From: Bradyrhizobium sp. 170 | GTDB lineage: Bacteria; Pseudomonadota; Alphaproteobacteria; Rhizobiales; Xanthobacteraceae | DNA length: 64,000 nt | Assembly: GCF_023101085.1 (NCBI RefSeq) | Contig: NZ_CP064703.1 | Coordinates: 2,852,001 to 2,916,000 of the forward strand | Direction of reading: 5' to 3' | Part shown: positions 28,881-36,666 of the stretch, piece by piece | How positions within the stretch are numbered: the stretch's first letter is position 1 | Layout of the letters: every line of letters begins with the position of its first letter | Program-made: the position numbers and the translations under genes | Notes under the pieces: model-generated | Seen by the model: the letters and a program-made list of their open reading frames with translations, nothing else | What the model was told of the DNA's origin: nothing | The model's database searches: none

Positions 28881-30221
28881 TTGGTCGATTTAGCAAACCA
28901 TCCAACCGTCGTATCACATCGAGCCGAGGCAAAGGCGTCCCCGCCGCACACATTGGATGCCGGCCGGCTTCGATCATTGTGTTTGGAAGCGGGGGCGGAC
29001 GACGTAGGGTTCGTCGAGGTCGATCGAGAAGATATCGCGGCACACCGTGCAGATATCATCGGCGTGTTCCCACGGACGAAATCCGTCATCAGCATTGTAT
29101 GCCGGATGAATCGCGAGAACATCCGAACTCCAATGCGATCCATCGCAAATGTCGAATTTCACCACGTCGTTCACGAGACAGACGGTGTGGTTCGAGAGAT
29201 AGTCAGTAGACTGGAGGGCATTGGCGTTCGAGCGATCAATGCAGCTGCCGTCGGCTTTCCGATGGAGATGGACCGATTCGGCGCAGGCAAGCAGTGGCTG
29301 GTATCGCATAAGCCCATTGCCGAAGCGGCCGGTCTTGGTCGGATGGGCATTCATCGCAACGTCATCCATCCCAAGTTCGGCAATTTTATACTTCTCGGGA
29401 CCGTTTTGGTGGACGCGGAAGTTAGCGCTTATTCCCGACCGCTCGACTACAGCCCTTGTCTGGAATGCAAGCTCTGCGTTTCCGCCTGTCCCACTGGTGC
29501 GATCGCACCGGACGGGCATTTTGATTTCGCGGCTTGCTACACGCACAACTATCGTGAGTTCTCAGGCGGCTTCACCGATTGGGTAAATACGGTCGTCGAC
29601 AGCCCAAATTCGCGTGCCTATCGGGAAAAGGTGACGACGGCAGAAACGGCCTCAATGTGGCAAAGTCTTTCCTTCGGTGCGAATTACAAAGCCGCTTACT
29701 GTATGGCTGTGTGTCCTGCAGGCGAAGATGTGATCGGTCCGTATCTCGCCGACCGAAAACAATACATGGAGGAAATAGCTAAACCGCTTACCGAAAAAGT
29801 TGAGACCGTTTACGTCGTCGCCGGATCGGACGCTGAGGCCTACGTGCCACGCCGCTTCGCGCACAAGCCCATCAAACGTGTCCGCAACGGACTTTCGAAT
29901 CTGCGTTCGATTGTTGCCTTTCTGAGATCACTTACGTTGGTCTTTCAACGGGGACGGTCTGCCGGCCTTAATGCGGCGTTTCATTTCACATTCGTCGGCC
30001 GTGAAGCCGCGGAAGTGACCGTCGAGATCAGGAACAAGACGATAAAGGTCACCAATGGTCTTCACGGTGCAGCAGATTTCGCTATGACGGCCGATAGTGA
30101 CGCGTGGCTGCGCTTTGTCCGCAAGGAGGTGAAGCTGCCTTGGCTGCTGCTGCGCAGGAGCGTTCGCTTCCGCGGTTCACCGAGGCTCCTGCAGGCCTTT
30201 GGCCGATGCTTTCCTTCTTGA
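28881..30221 (+). CDS. 4Fe-4S double-cluster oxidoreductase (QueG-like) fused to SCP2-type C terminus
   Basis: From a TTG at 28881 (GAGGGA site upstream) the protein has 446 residues. The promoter at 28787-28815 starts transcription after the longer ATG at 28767. The central part has a QueG/reductive-dehalogenase-like domain with two 4Fe-4S cluster motifs: CLECKLCVSACPTGAI and CMAVCPAGED. The last third (from about 30000) carries GVEIR-type SCP2 sterol-carrier sequence such as VTVEIRNKTIKVTNGLHGAA. This combination recurs in actinobacterial and rhizobial catabolic regions. The role may be reductive or electron transfer coupled to a hydrophobic ligand. Substrate unknown. Confidence 0.78.
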   Translation: MVDLANHPTVVSHRAEAKASPPHTLDAGRLRSLCLEAGADDVGFVEVDREDIAAHRADIIGVFPRTKSVISIVCRMNRENIRTPMRSIANVEFHHVVHETDGVVREIVSRLEGIGVRAINAAAVGFPMEMDRFGAGKQWLVSHKPIAEAAGLGRMGIHRNVIHPKFGNFILLGTVLVDAEVSAYSRPLDYSPCLECKLCVSACPTGAIAPDGHFDFAACYTHNYREFSGGFTDWVNTVVDSPNSRAYREKVTTAETASMWQSLSFGANYKAAYCMAVCPAGEDVIGPYLADRKQYMEEIAKPLTEKVETVYVVAGSDAEAYVPRRFAHKPIKRVRNGLSNLRSIVAFLRSLTLVFQRGRSAGLNAAFHFTFVGREAAEVTVEIRNKTIKVTNGLHGAADFAMTADSDAWLRFVRKEVKLPWLLLRRSVRFRGSPRLLQAFGRCFPS

Positions 30222-30371
30222 TTTCTCGGCGTGCACGGATCGCGACCTGAGGCCTTGCAGAAGGCAGGGCGAATTGGCCAATGAGCTGCTTGCATCGCCT
30301 GCTGCATCTAAGTGACCTTGGGCGAACCTAAGGCGAACCTAGAACAGTCTTTCTCCGGTTGCCAAACGCCC

Positions 30372-30545
30372 GATATGGTGGGAGCTCGCTGGACATCGCT
30401 GGTCATCCGCGATCTTGTCCGGGGGCAGGTGGTTTCAGGATTTTCCGGCGCGCCGGAATGGCACCCATGTGTTGTCTGATCGTCGAAATATCCCCGAAAG
30501 GCGTGGTCTGGTACGTCGTGAATTCTATTCGAACCATCCCCGCGC
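30372..30545 (+). pseudogene. HxlR-family regulator relic
   Basis: Reading across two frames gives VGARWTSLVIRDLVRGQV and then FQDFPARRNGTHVLSDRRN, GLVRREFYSNHPRAP. These are the same motifs as the intact HxlR gene at 46893-47336 (VGARWTLLIVRDLLPGTM; LVSRKFYSDHPPRAAYTL). Deletion and frameshift destroy it. This is a decayed paralogue upstream of the SDR/OYE pair. Confidence 0.6.
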
Positions 30546-30593
30546 GCCGTGCCCTCGCTCATCAACTTGAAGACTCAGAAGGGAGCGCGAAAC

Positions 30594-31376
30594 GTGACTC
30601 AGTCCAACAAACGTGAAGTTTCATCTGCCGTACAAGAGACCGCACTTATTGTCGGCGGCGGGCCAGGCATTAGCTCAAGCTGCGCCAGGCTGTTCGCGGA
30701 GAACGGCATACGTGTCGGCGTAGCAGCCAGGAATCCCGAAAAACCGGTCCTTGAGGCTCTCGAGAAGACGCATGGCGTGCGTCGCTACGCCTGCGATGCA
30801 AGCGAACCGGCGGCGGTGAAAGAGTTGTTCGAGAATGTCGTTCGAGACATCGGGACACCGAGGCTTGTCGTCCATAATATCGATGGCCGGGTTCCCGGCA
30901 TTTTCCGCAAGAGCGTCGTCGAGGCCGACCCGGTCATGGCGTTTGAAACTCTCAGAAACGCGGCGTTCAGTGCCTTTCTGGTGGGTCAACAAGCGGCTCG
31001 ACTCATGCTCGGAAACGAACTCGATGCCAACGGCGCGAAAGGGACCATCATCTTCACGAACGCCAGCGCAGCGCTCAAAGGTTTCCCGTCCAGCGGTGCC
31101 TTTGCAATGGCATGTCATGCCAAGTCCGGGCTCGCACAAAGCATGGCAAGGGAGATGATGCCGCACGGCATCCACATAGCAAACGTGCCGATCGATGCGG
31201 CGATTGGCTGGACCCGGGAAGACGGTACCCGCGCACACCGACTGGCGGGAACGACTGTCGACGACAACATGGCTGACCCGGACCGCATCGCGGAAACCTA
31301 TCTGCAACTCCATCGCCAGCATCGGTCGACCTGGGCATTCGAAGTCGTGCTGCGGCCATGGATCGAGAAGTGGTGA
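30594..31376 (+). CDS. SDR-family protein without the usual catalytic Tyr
   Basis: The protein has 260 residues from GTG at 30594 (GGGAG about 8 bases upstream). The glycine motif is VGGGPGISSSCARLF. The usual YxxxK position reads ACHAK, so the catalytic Tyr is replaced by Ala although Lys is kept. This agrees with a known subgroup that has AFAxAK at this site. It lies between the HxlR relic and the OYE gene, and may act as an NAD(P)-binding partner or a noncanonical reductase. Confidence 0.75.
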   Translation: MTQSNKREVSSAVQETALIVGGGPGISSSCARLFAENGIRVGVAARNPEKPVLEALEKTHGVRRYACDASEPAAVKELFENVVRDIGTPRLVVHNIDGRVPGIFRKSVVEADPVMAFETLRNAAFSAFLVGQQAARLMLGNELDANGAKGTIIFTNASAALKGFPSSGAFAMACHAKSGLAQSMAREMMPHGIHIANVPIDAAIGWTREDGTRAHRLAGTTVDDNMADPDRIAETYLQLHRQHRSTWAFEVVLRPWIEKW

Positions 31377-31469
31377 CTGGTCGAACGGTCGCAGCGAAGC
31401 AGACCTAAGTCACCCTCAAATGCTTGGGTAGGATATCTTTCTATTGGAACGATCTCTAACGCGTCTCGC

Positions 31470-31498
31470 TTGACAGTTCTATTTTGGAACGATTTACT
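31470..31498 (+). promoter_or_regulatory. Promoter TTGACA-N17-TTTACT with inverted repeat in the spacer
   Basis: The -35 TTGACA is at 31470-31475 and TTTACT at 31493-31498. The spacer contains GTTCTATTTTGGAAC (31476-31490). Its reverse complement GTTCCAAAATAGAAC differs at one base from GTTCGAAAATAGAAC at 45178-45192. A related partial copy (CTATTGGAACGAT) lies 38 bases upstream at 31441. A shared regulator is inferred. Confidence 0.5.
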
Positions 31499-31636
31499 GC
31501 GACCTTGATCGAAAGCGACTAGGCGGATCTTCTTCCCCGTCGCAATTACCGGCGTTTTGATCGTCGAGGAAGCGAGTATGTGGTACACGCCTGATGAAAC
31601 TAGGGGTGCCTTTTGAGTTGAATTCAGGGAGTGCGA

Positions 31637-32737
31637 GTGTCCACCGAGGTTCTTTTCCGACCGTTCAAGCTCAAAGGGTTGAACCTGCCGAACCGGGTTG
31701 TTATGGCGCCGATGACGCGCTCGTTCTCCCCCGGCGGAGTTCCGACTGGCGACGTCGCGCGGTACTATCGCCGCCGCGCCGAAGGAAAGGTCGGGTTTAT
31801 CATCTCGGAAGGTACCGGCGTAGACCGCCCGGCCTCCCTGAACGATCCGAACGTTCCCCGCTTTCATGGCGAGAAAGAACTGGACGGCTGGCGACATGTG
31901 GTCGACGAGGTGCACGCCGCAGGTGGCCTGATGGCTCCGCAATTATGGCATGTCGGAGCCGTTCGCACCCGCGCTCAGGACTGGTCTCCTGCCGGTTCCT
32001 ACGACAGTCCGTCCGGCCTGTCGCGACCAGAGAAGAAGCTTGGCGAACCGATGAGCGAAGAAGACATCGCGGACGCCATTCGCGCCTTCGCCGATGCGGC
32101 GCTTGCGGCGAGGCGCCTGGGATTTGATGCCGTCGAACTCCACGGAGCGCACGGTTACCTGATCGATCAGTTCTTTTGGGAAGGCACCAATCGCCGGGAA
32201 GATGCTTATGGAGGCCGGGATTTGCCCGGCCGGGCGCGATTTGCAGCCGATATCGTCCGTGCTGTGCGTAAGGCCGTTGGAGCCGAGTTTCCGATCCTGC
32301 TCCGCATCAGCCAGTGGAAGCAGCAGGACTTCGACGTAAAGCTGGCCGATACGCCCCGGGCATTGGAATCCTGGCTCAAGCCTCTGGTCGACGCAGGCGT
32401 CGACATGCTGCATTGCTCGCAGCGCCGTTTCTGGGAGCCGGAGTTCGAAGGTTCCGATCTGAATTTCGCGGGGTGGGCGAAGAAGGTGACTGGAGCTCCG
32501 ACGATTTCTGTCGGGTCAGTCGGCCTGACCGGCGAGTTCATCGCTGCATACGGCGGAGAGAACTCCCGACCGGCGTCCCTCGAGGAGTTGATCCGCCGGC
32601 TGGATCGGGAGGAATTCGACCTTGTTGCGGTAGGTCGGGCTCTGCTTCAGGATCCACGGTGGCTGGTGAAGGTACGCGACGGCCGTACGGAAGAACTGAT
32701 GGCCTTTGACCGGACCGCATTCGCAGCATTGAGCTGA
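31637..32737 (+). CDS. NADH:flavin oxidoreductase (old yellow enzyme family)
   Basis: The protein has 366 residues from GTG at 31637, 6 bases after AGGGA; a GTG at 31631 is the alternative. Motifs include NRVVMAPMTR, PQLWHVGAVR, ELHGAHGYLIDQF, the FMN loop ISVGSVG and DLVAVGRALLQDP. These enzymes reduce alpha,beta-unsaturated carbonyls, nitro compounds and nitrate esters. The neighbours (SDR, YciI, TetR) suggest detoxification or catabolism of electrophilic carbonyls. The gene is followed 1.2 kb later by a decayed second copy. Confidence 0.9.
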   Translation: MSTEVLFRPFKLKGLNLPNRVVMAPMTRSFSPGGVPTGDVARYYRRRAEGKVGFIISEGTGVDRPASLNDPNVPRFHGEKELDGWRHVVDEVHAAGGLMAPQLWHVGAVRTRAQDWSPAGSYDSPSGLSRPEKKLGEPMSEEDIADAIRAFADAALAARRLGFDAVELHGAHGYLIDQFFWEGTNRREDAYGGRDLPGRARFAADIVRAVRKAVGAEFPILLRISQWKQQDFDVKLADTPRALESWLKPLVDAGVDMLHCSQRRFWEPEFEGSDLNFAGWAKKVTGAPTISVGSVGLTGEFIAAYGGENSRPASLEELIRRLDREEFDLVAVGRALLQDPRWLVKVRDGRTEELMAFDRTAFAALS

Positions 32738-32863
32738 GCGGCTGTGGGAACTTGCGCCCGAGTACGACGGACGTCGTCGCGCGGATTCGCGACGGTCGAA
32801 ATCGGCGAAGCCCGATTTACTCAGTTCTGGATAACCAAGTCGCGTTCACAGGGAGACTCAGGA

Positions 32864-33166
32864 ATGGCCCATTTCTTTTGCAAATTTATTCCGCCACGCA
32901 ACGATTTCCTAAAGACCATGACCGGCGACGAAGCGCAGTTGATGAAGGCTCACGGCGGCTATCTTCAGGAGCTGCTCGAGCAGGGAAAGATTGTGGCGCA
33001 TGGACCGGTTATTGATCCTCAGGGCGGCGGCTTCGGCTTGTCCCTTTTCGAGGTAGAAGACGAAACAGAACTATCCAAATTGACCTCGCACGATCCGATG
33101 ATTGCGGCTGAAGTCGGAGCTCGTTACGACGCATTTCCCATGATCCAGCTCCGCTATCGCAAATAG
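32864..33166 (+). CDS. YciI-family protein
   Basis: A 100-residue protein with the YciI fold sequence: MAHFFCKFIPPRNDFL, HGGYLQELLEQGKIVAHGPV and DPMIAAEVGARYDAFPM. A conserved His (AHGPV) and the Asp in HDPMI form the proposed active site of this family. YciI proteins are small ferredoxin-like folds, some with lactone or dehalogenase activity. GGGAG is 12 bases upstream. Probably co-transcribed with the OYE gene. Confidence 0.8.
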   Translation: MAHFFCKFIPPRNDFLKTMTGDEAQLMKAHGGYLQELLEQGKIVAHGPVIDPQGGGFGLSLFEVEDETELSKLTSHDPMIAAEVGARYDAFPMIQLRYRK

Positions 33167-33267
33167 CCTACCGTATTCGTATTCGCTGCGAAGCGATCAG
33201 CCTCCGCGATACCAGGTTCGGGGACACCCAAGCGGAAACCTAGCAGGACCCCTATGACTTGTGAGAA

Positions 33268-33882
33268 ATGAAGTCTGGCGACTCGAAGAATTCTATTCGC
33301 GATCGAATTTTGTCGGTTGCGTTTCAGTCGCTCAAGGAGAACGGCTTTTTAGGCGCAAGCACTCTTGAGATCGCAACCAAGGCCCATGTGTCGAAACGCG
33401 AGCTCTATGCTCTTTTTCCGAGCAAGGACAAGATCCTTTTCGCCTGCATCGCCGAACGCGCAAGCGCGATCAGTGGCAGCGTCGCAGAACTGCCCGAACC
33501 CAGCACATCGCACGAACTCTTTAACGTTCTCCGGGAGTTCGGATTTATATTTCTCAAAGACGTCACGCGCGCCGACGCTCTCACTGTCTTCAGATTCGCG
33601 ATTGCGAGAAGCGGTGATCTACCGGAAGTCGCGCGCATTATTGATAGGAATGGTCGCCGCGCGACCCACGAAGCGCTTGCGAAACTGATCGACCACGCCG
33701 TTAGCCGCGGCCTCCTGAAGCACTCGGAGACGAAGCAGATGGCGCGAGCATACTTGGGACTTTTGTGGTCCGATCTTCAGGTAGGACTTCTTTTGGGAGT
33801 CCTGAAGCCTCCCGCGGAAGACCAAATGAAGCTCCTCTCAGAGCAGGCTGCTCGGGAGTTTCTGGCGATCTATAGTACCTAA
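33268..33882 (+). CDS. TetR-family transcriptional regulator
   Basis: A 204-residue regulator. The helix-turn-helix at about residues 27-50 (STLEIATKAHVSKRELYALF, then PSKDKI) is a good TetR N-terminal domain. The C-terminal domain has the TetR_C ending LGLLWSDLQVGLLLGVLKPP. It lies in the same direction as the YciI gene with 100 bases between, and is followed by a terminator hairpin. It probably controls the OYE/YciI genes or the crotonase operon downstream. Confidence 0.85.
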   Translation: MKSGDSKNSIRDRILSVAFQSLKENGFLGASTLEIATKAHVSKRELYALFPSKDKILFACIAERASAISGSVAELPEPSTSHELFNVLREFGFIFLKDVTRADALTVFRFAIARSGDLPEVARIIDRNGRRATHEALAKLIDHAVSRGLLKHSETKQMARAYLGLLWSDLQVGLLLGVLKPPAEDQMKLLSEQAAREFLAIYST

Positions 33883-33896
33883 ATCGATTATCTAAC

Positions 33897-33927
33897 ACGG
33901 CTTGGCGCCTCGGTTCGCCCAAGCCGT
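33897..33927 (+). terminator. Terminator-like hairpin after TetR gene
   Basis: ACGGCTTGG (33897-33905) pairs with CCAAGCCGT (33919-33927) around a 13-base loop. Only ATATT follows, so termination may be weak. It is 14 bases after the TetR stop. Confidence 0.6.
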
Positions 33928-33929
33928 AT

Positions 33930-34150
33930 ATTCTGCAGGTTTGTTTGATCGCTCTTTTGGGAGGCACCTCGCCAGGAAGATACTTGCCCAAGCCGGGGCC
34001 TGCCCGGCAGCCCGGTTAGCGACCGATATCGACCGTGCGGCGGGTCAATCTGTCGGGCCGAGTTTCCAATACTGCTCCGGCTCAGCTAGTTGAGCCAGCA
34101 GGACCACGGCGCAGCACTGGGCAATTGGCCGACAGTTATTCGAGAGTCAT
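33930..34150 (+). pseudogene. Decayed second copy of the old yellow enzyme gene
   Basis: Nucleotides here align by eye with the intact gene at about 32165-32360. Shared blocks include TTGATCG-CTCTTTTGGGAGGC, CGATATCG-CCGTGC, GAGTTTCC-ATACTGCTCCG and GCAGGACC. Scattered substitutions and small gaps break every frame. It is a tandem or dispersed duplicate that has been lost. No functional product. Confidence 0.6.
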
Positions 34151-34304
34151 CGCTGCTGAATAGCTGTTATTCAAATATTTTGTAGCAGGTGCTTTGGCGG
34201 CCGTTCCAAGCTGGCCTCGCAAAGAAAAAATCGGCTGTACGCCGACGGGGAGAGCCTGTGTGCCGTTGCGCAGGCGCCCGAAAGCACTTTTCGGAGATCA
34301 GCGC

Positions 34305-35096
34305 ATGAGTGAGGCCAAAACCCAGGTCGGTCAGATCCGTACCGAGGTGCACGGGCATGTGTTCAAGATTATCATCGACAATGTGGCGAAGAAGAACTCA
34401 TTCAGTCCGCAGATGATGGCGCAGATGTCGGACGCGATGACGCTTCTGGACCGCACGGACGACTACTGGGTCGGGGTACTCTGCGCCGAGGGCCCGGATT
34501 TTACAGCGGGCCTCGATATGCCGAAGTTCTTTGGACCCAAGGCCGAGAATACCGAGATCAAACCAGGCAACGTCGATGCGTTCGGGCTCAAGAACCGATG
34601 CCGCAAGCCGATCGTCACGGCAGTACAAGGGATTTGCTTCACGATCGGCATCGAAATGATGCTGGCTGGCGATATCGTCGTGGCGGCCGACGACGCCCGG
34701 TTCTGCCAGATGGAGTCTAAGCGCGGAATCGCACCGCTTGGCGGTGCCCACTTCCGGTATTTGACGCGAGCGGGATGGGGGGATGCGATGTATCACCTGT
34801 TCCTGTGTGATGAGTTCGGCGCAGCCCGAGCTCACAAGGTCGGGTTCGTCCAGGAAGTCGTTGCGCCCGGCGAGCAGATCCCTCGGGCGATGGAGATCGC
34901 GAATCTGATCGCCGGTAACGCGCCGATCGGTGTTCAGGTGACCAAGGAAGCCGCGTTGAAATACATCGAGGCCGGTGAACAAGCTGCGATCGATTACATT
35001 CCAAGGATCAAGGATCGCGTTTTCAACAGCGAAGACATGAAGGAAGGCATTCAGTCTTTCGTGGAGCGTCGTTCGGCAGTGTTTCGCGGGAAGTAG
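34305..35096 (+). CDS. Enoyl-CoA hydratase/isomerase family protein (crotonase)
   Basis: The protein has 263 residues from ATG at 34305 (CGGAG site). The oxyanion-hole parts are DFTAGLDMP and CFTIGIEMMLAGDIVVA, followed by the E-containing helix MESKRGIAPLGGA. In the active-site region the usual second Glu is not obvious, as in several isomerase-like members. It would hydrate or isomerise a CoA thioester from the ligase step. The SDR gene follows after 45 bases on the same strand. Confidence 0.85.
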   Translation: MSEAKTQVGQIRTEVHGHVFKIIIDNVAKKNSFSPQMMAQMSDAMTLLDRTDDYWVGVLCAEGPDFTAGLDMPKFFGPKAENTEIKPGNVDAFGLKNRCRKPIVTAVQGICFTIGIEMMLAGDIVVAADDARFCQMESKRGIAPLGGAHFRYLTRAGWGDAMYHLFLCDEFGAARAHKVGFVQEVVAPGEQIPRAMEIANLIAGNAPIGVQVTKEAALKYIEAGEQAAIDYIPRIKDRVFNSEDMKEGIQSFVERRSAVFRGK

Positions 35097-35141
35097 CCGG
35101 CCCGGCAGCGCAACTTCACTTACAGGCTTGAGGACTTGAAT

Positions 35142-35933
35142 ATGGGAAGCATCAAGAAGGCATTCGACCTGACCAGCAAGAACGCCTTGGTTACAGGCGG
35201 CTCCCGCGGCCTCGGGCTGCAAATCGCCGAAGCGCTGGGTGAGCAGGGGGCGCGGCTCGTGATTTCCTCCCGCAAGGCGCCGGATCTGGAGAAAGCCCAG
35301 ACGCATCTTGCCGGTTTGGGTATCAAGGCGGACTGGATCGTGGCGGATAATTCAAAGGACGATGACGTCAAACGGCTTGCCGACGAAACGATCAAGAAGC
35401 TCGGGCGGGTAGATATTCTGGTAAACAATGCCGGCGCAACCTGGGGCGCGCCGACGGAAGATCACCCGATCGAAGCGTGGGACAAGGTGATGAACCTGAA
35501 CGTCCGATCGTTATTCCTCCTCAGCCAGCAGGTGGCGAAGCGCTCGATGATTCCGAACAAGTATGGCCGCATCATCAACCTTGCCTCGATCGCGGGATTG
35601 CTGGGAAGTTCAGGAGATATGCAGACGGTTGCCTACAATACGAGCAAGGGTGCGGTGGTCAACTTCACGCGGGCGCTGGCGGGAAGCTGGGGGCGCTACG
35701 GCATTACGGCCAATGCTCTGGCGCCCGGATTCTTTCCGTCGAGAATGACCAAGGGTACCATCGAGACTGTTGGAGTGGAAAAGCTCGCCGCCGGCGCGCC
35801 GCTGCGCCGCATCGGTGACGAGGATGATCTGAAAGGCGCCGCGGTTCTCTTCGCGAGCGATGCCGGCAAACACATTACCGGTCAAATCCTTGCCGTCGAT
35901 GGAGGCCTGACGTCCGTGCTGTCGTCTTCCTGA
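35142..35933 (+). CDS. SDR-family oxidoreductase (3-ketoacyl reductase-like)
   Basis: The protein has 263 residues from ATG at 35142 with GAGG upstream. NAD(P) site GGSRGLGLQIAE, NNAGAT, Ser in ASIAGLLG and YxxxK in YNTSKGAVVNF are all intact. SR-K after the glycine motif and SSRKAP favour NADPH. It probably reduces a ketone or a 3-ketoacyl intermediate from the adjacent crotonase step; gluconate 5-dehydrogenase-like members are close. Confidence 0.85.
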   Translation: MGSIKKAFDLTSKNALVTGGSRGLGLQIAEALGEQGARLVISSRKAPDLEKAQTHLAGLGIKADWIVADNSKDDDVKRLADETIKKLGRVDILVNNAGATWGAPTEDHPIEAWDKVMNLNVRSLFLLSQQVAKRSMIPNKYGRIINLASIAGLLGSSGDMQTVAYNTSKGAVVNFTRALAGSWGRYGITANALAPGFFPSRMTKGTIETVGVEKLAAGAPLRRIGDEDDLKGAAVLFASDAGKHITGQILAVDGGLTSVLSSS

Positions 35934-36011
35934 CGTGGCCCGTCGAAGCGCGAACTCCATGCCGCCATCGGTTTCGCGGTGATACGGCGATGACGCGCTA
36001 TTGATGAAGGA

Positions 36012-36470
36012 CTAGGGAACCACCAGGGTCAGCGTTTCAGCAACCAAGGCCGGCGTTTGGCTGTTCTCGATCTCCAGTATAGCGTTGCCTTTGATCAGCA
36101 AGCGTCCGTTGTCTTTCGGTTCGACGCTGGTCATGGAAATCTGCAGGCGAACGCGGCTGCCGGACTTTACCGGTGTCAAAAACCTGACCTTGTCCAGACC
36201 ATAGTTAAAGACGGCAGATGCATCGACCGGAGCGAGTCCCAAGTCCATGCCGAGCGGTGCAATCAATGATAGGCTCAGGAAACCGTGGGCAATGGTGGCG
36301 CCTGCGGGACTTTCTCGGCTCGCGCGATCTGGGTCGATGTGGATCCACTGCTTGTCGCCCGTGCAAGTCGCGAACTGGTCGATCATGGACTGATCGACAA
36401 TGACCCAATCAGATGTCCCGAGATCTTCGCCTACGAAATCTCTGATCGTCGTGAGTGTTAGCTTTGCCAT
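36012..36470 (-). CDS. MaoC-family (R)-specific enoyl-CoA hydratase-like protein
   Basis: A 152-residue hot-dog-fold protein with the catalytic segment IDPDRASRESPAGATIAHGF (Asp and His of the hydratase 2 motif, preceded by KQWIH). It hydrates trans-2-enoyl-CoA to the (R)-3-hydroxy product. It is convergent with the SDR gene and divergent from a LysR gene whose promoter region holds two ATATTGAATA sites. A role in the same acyl-CoA pathway is inferred. Confidence 0.85.
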   Translation of the reverse strand: MAKLTLTTIRDFVGEDLGTSDWVIVDQSMIDQFATCTGDKQWIHIDPDRASRESPAGATIAHGFLSLSLIAPLGMDLGLAPVDASAVFNYGLDKVRFLTPVKSGSRVRLQISMTSVEPKDNGRLLIKGNAILEIENSQTPALVAETLTLVVP

Positions 36471-36489
36471 CGCTGGTGCTCGTTGTTTT

Positions 36490-36571
36490 CGATATTGAAT
36501 ATCGGCATATTCTGCCGTCGCGCGGAGGAGGCCATGACGATTTTGTTGAACGAGATCGCAATATTGAATAA
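36490..36571. promoter_or_regulatory. Paired LysR-type sites in MaoC/LysR divergent promoter
   Basis: CGATATTGAATATCG (36490-36504) is a 15-base perfect inverted repeat with a central G. A second site, CAATATTGAATAACC (36559-36573 approximately), matches 12 of 15 bases, 69 bases downstream. Pairs with a T-N11-A core and this spacing fit LysR autoregulatory and activation sites. They lie between the MaoC gene and the LysR gene. Confidence 0.5.
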
Positions 36572-36666
36572 CCCTCCGAGGATGTTATCGCTCACGCTTC
36601 CCTACCCGGTGGCTTCGTTCGCGCGCGCCGGCTTGGGGCCAGAGCTCTTGCTCGAAGGATGACAGC

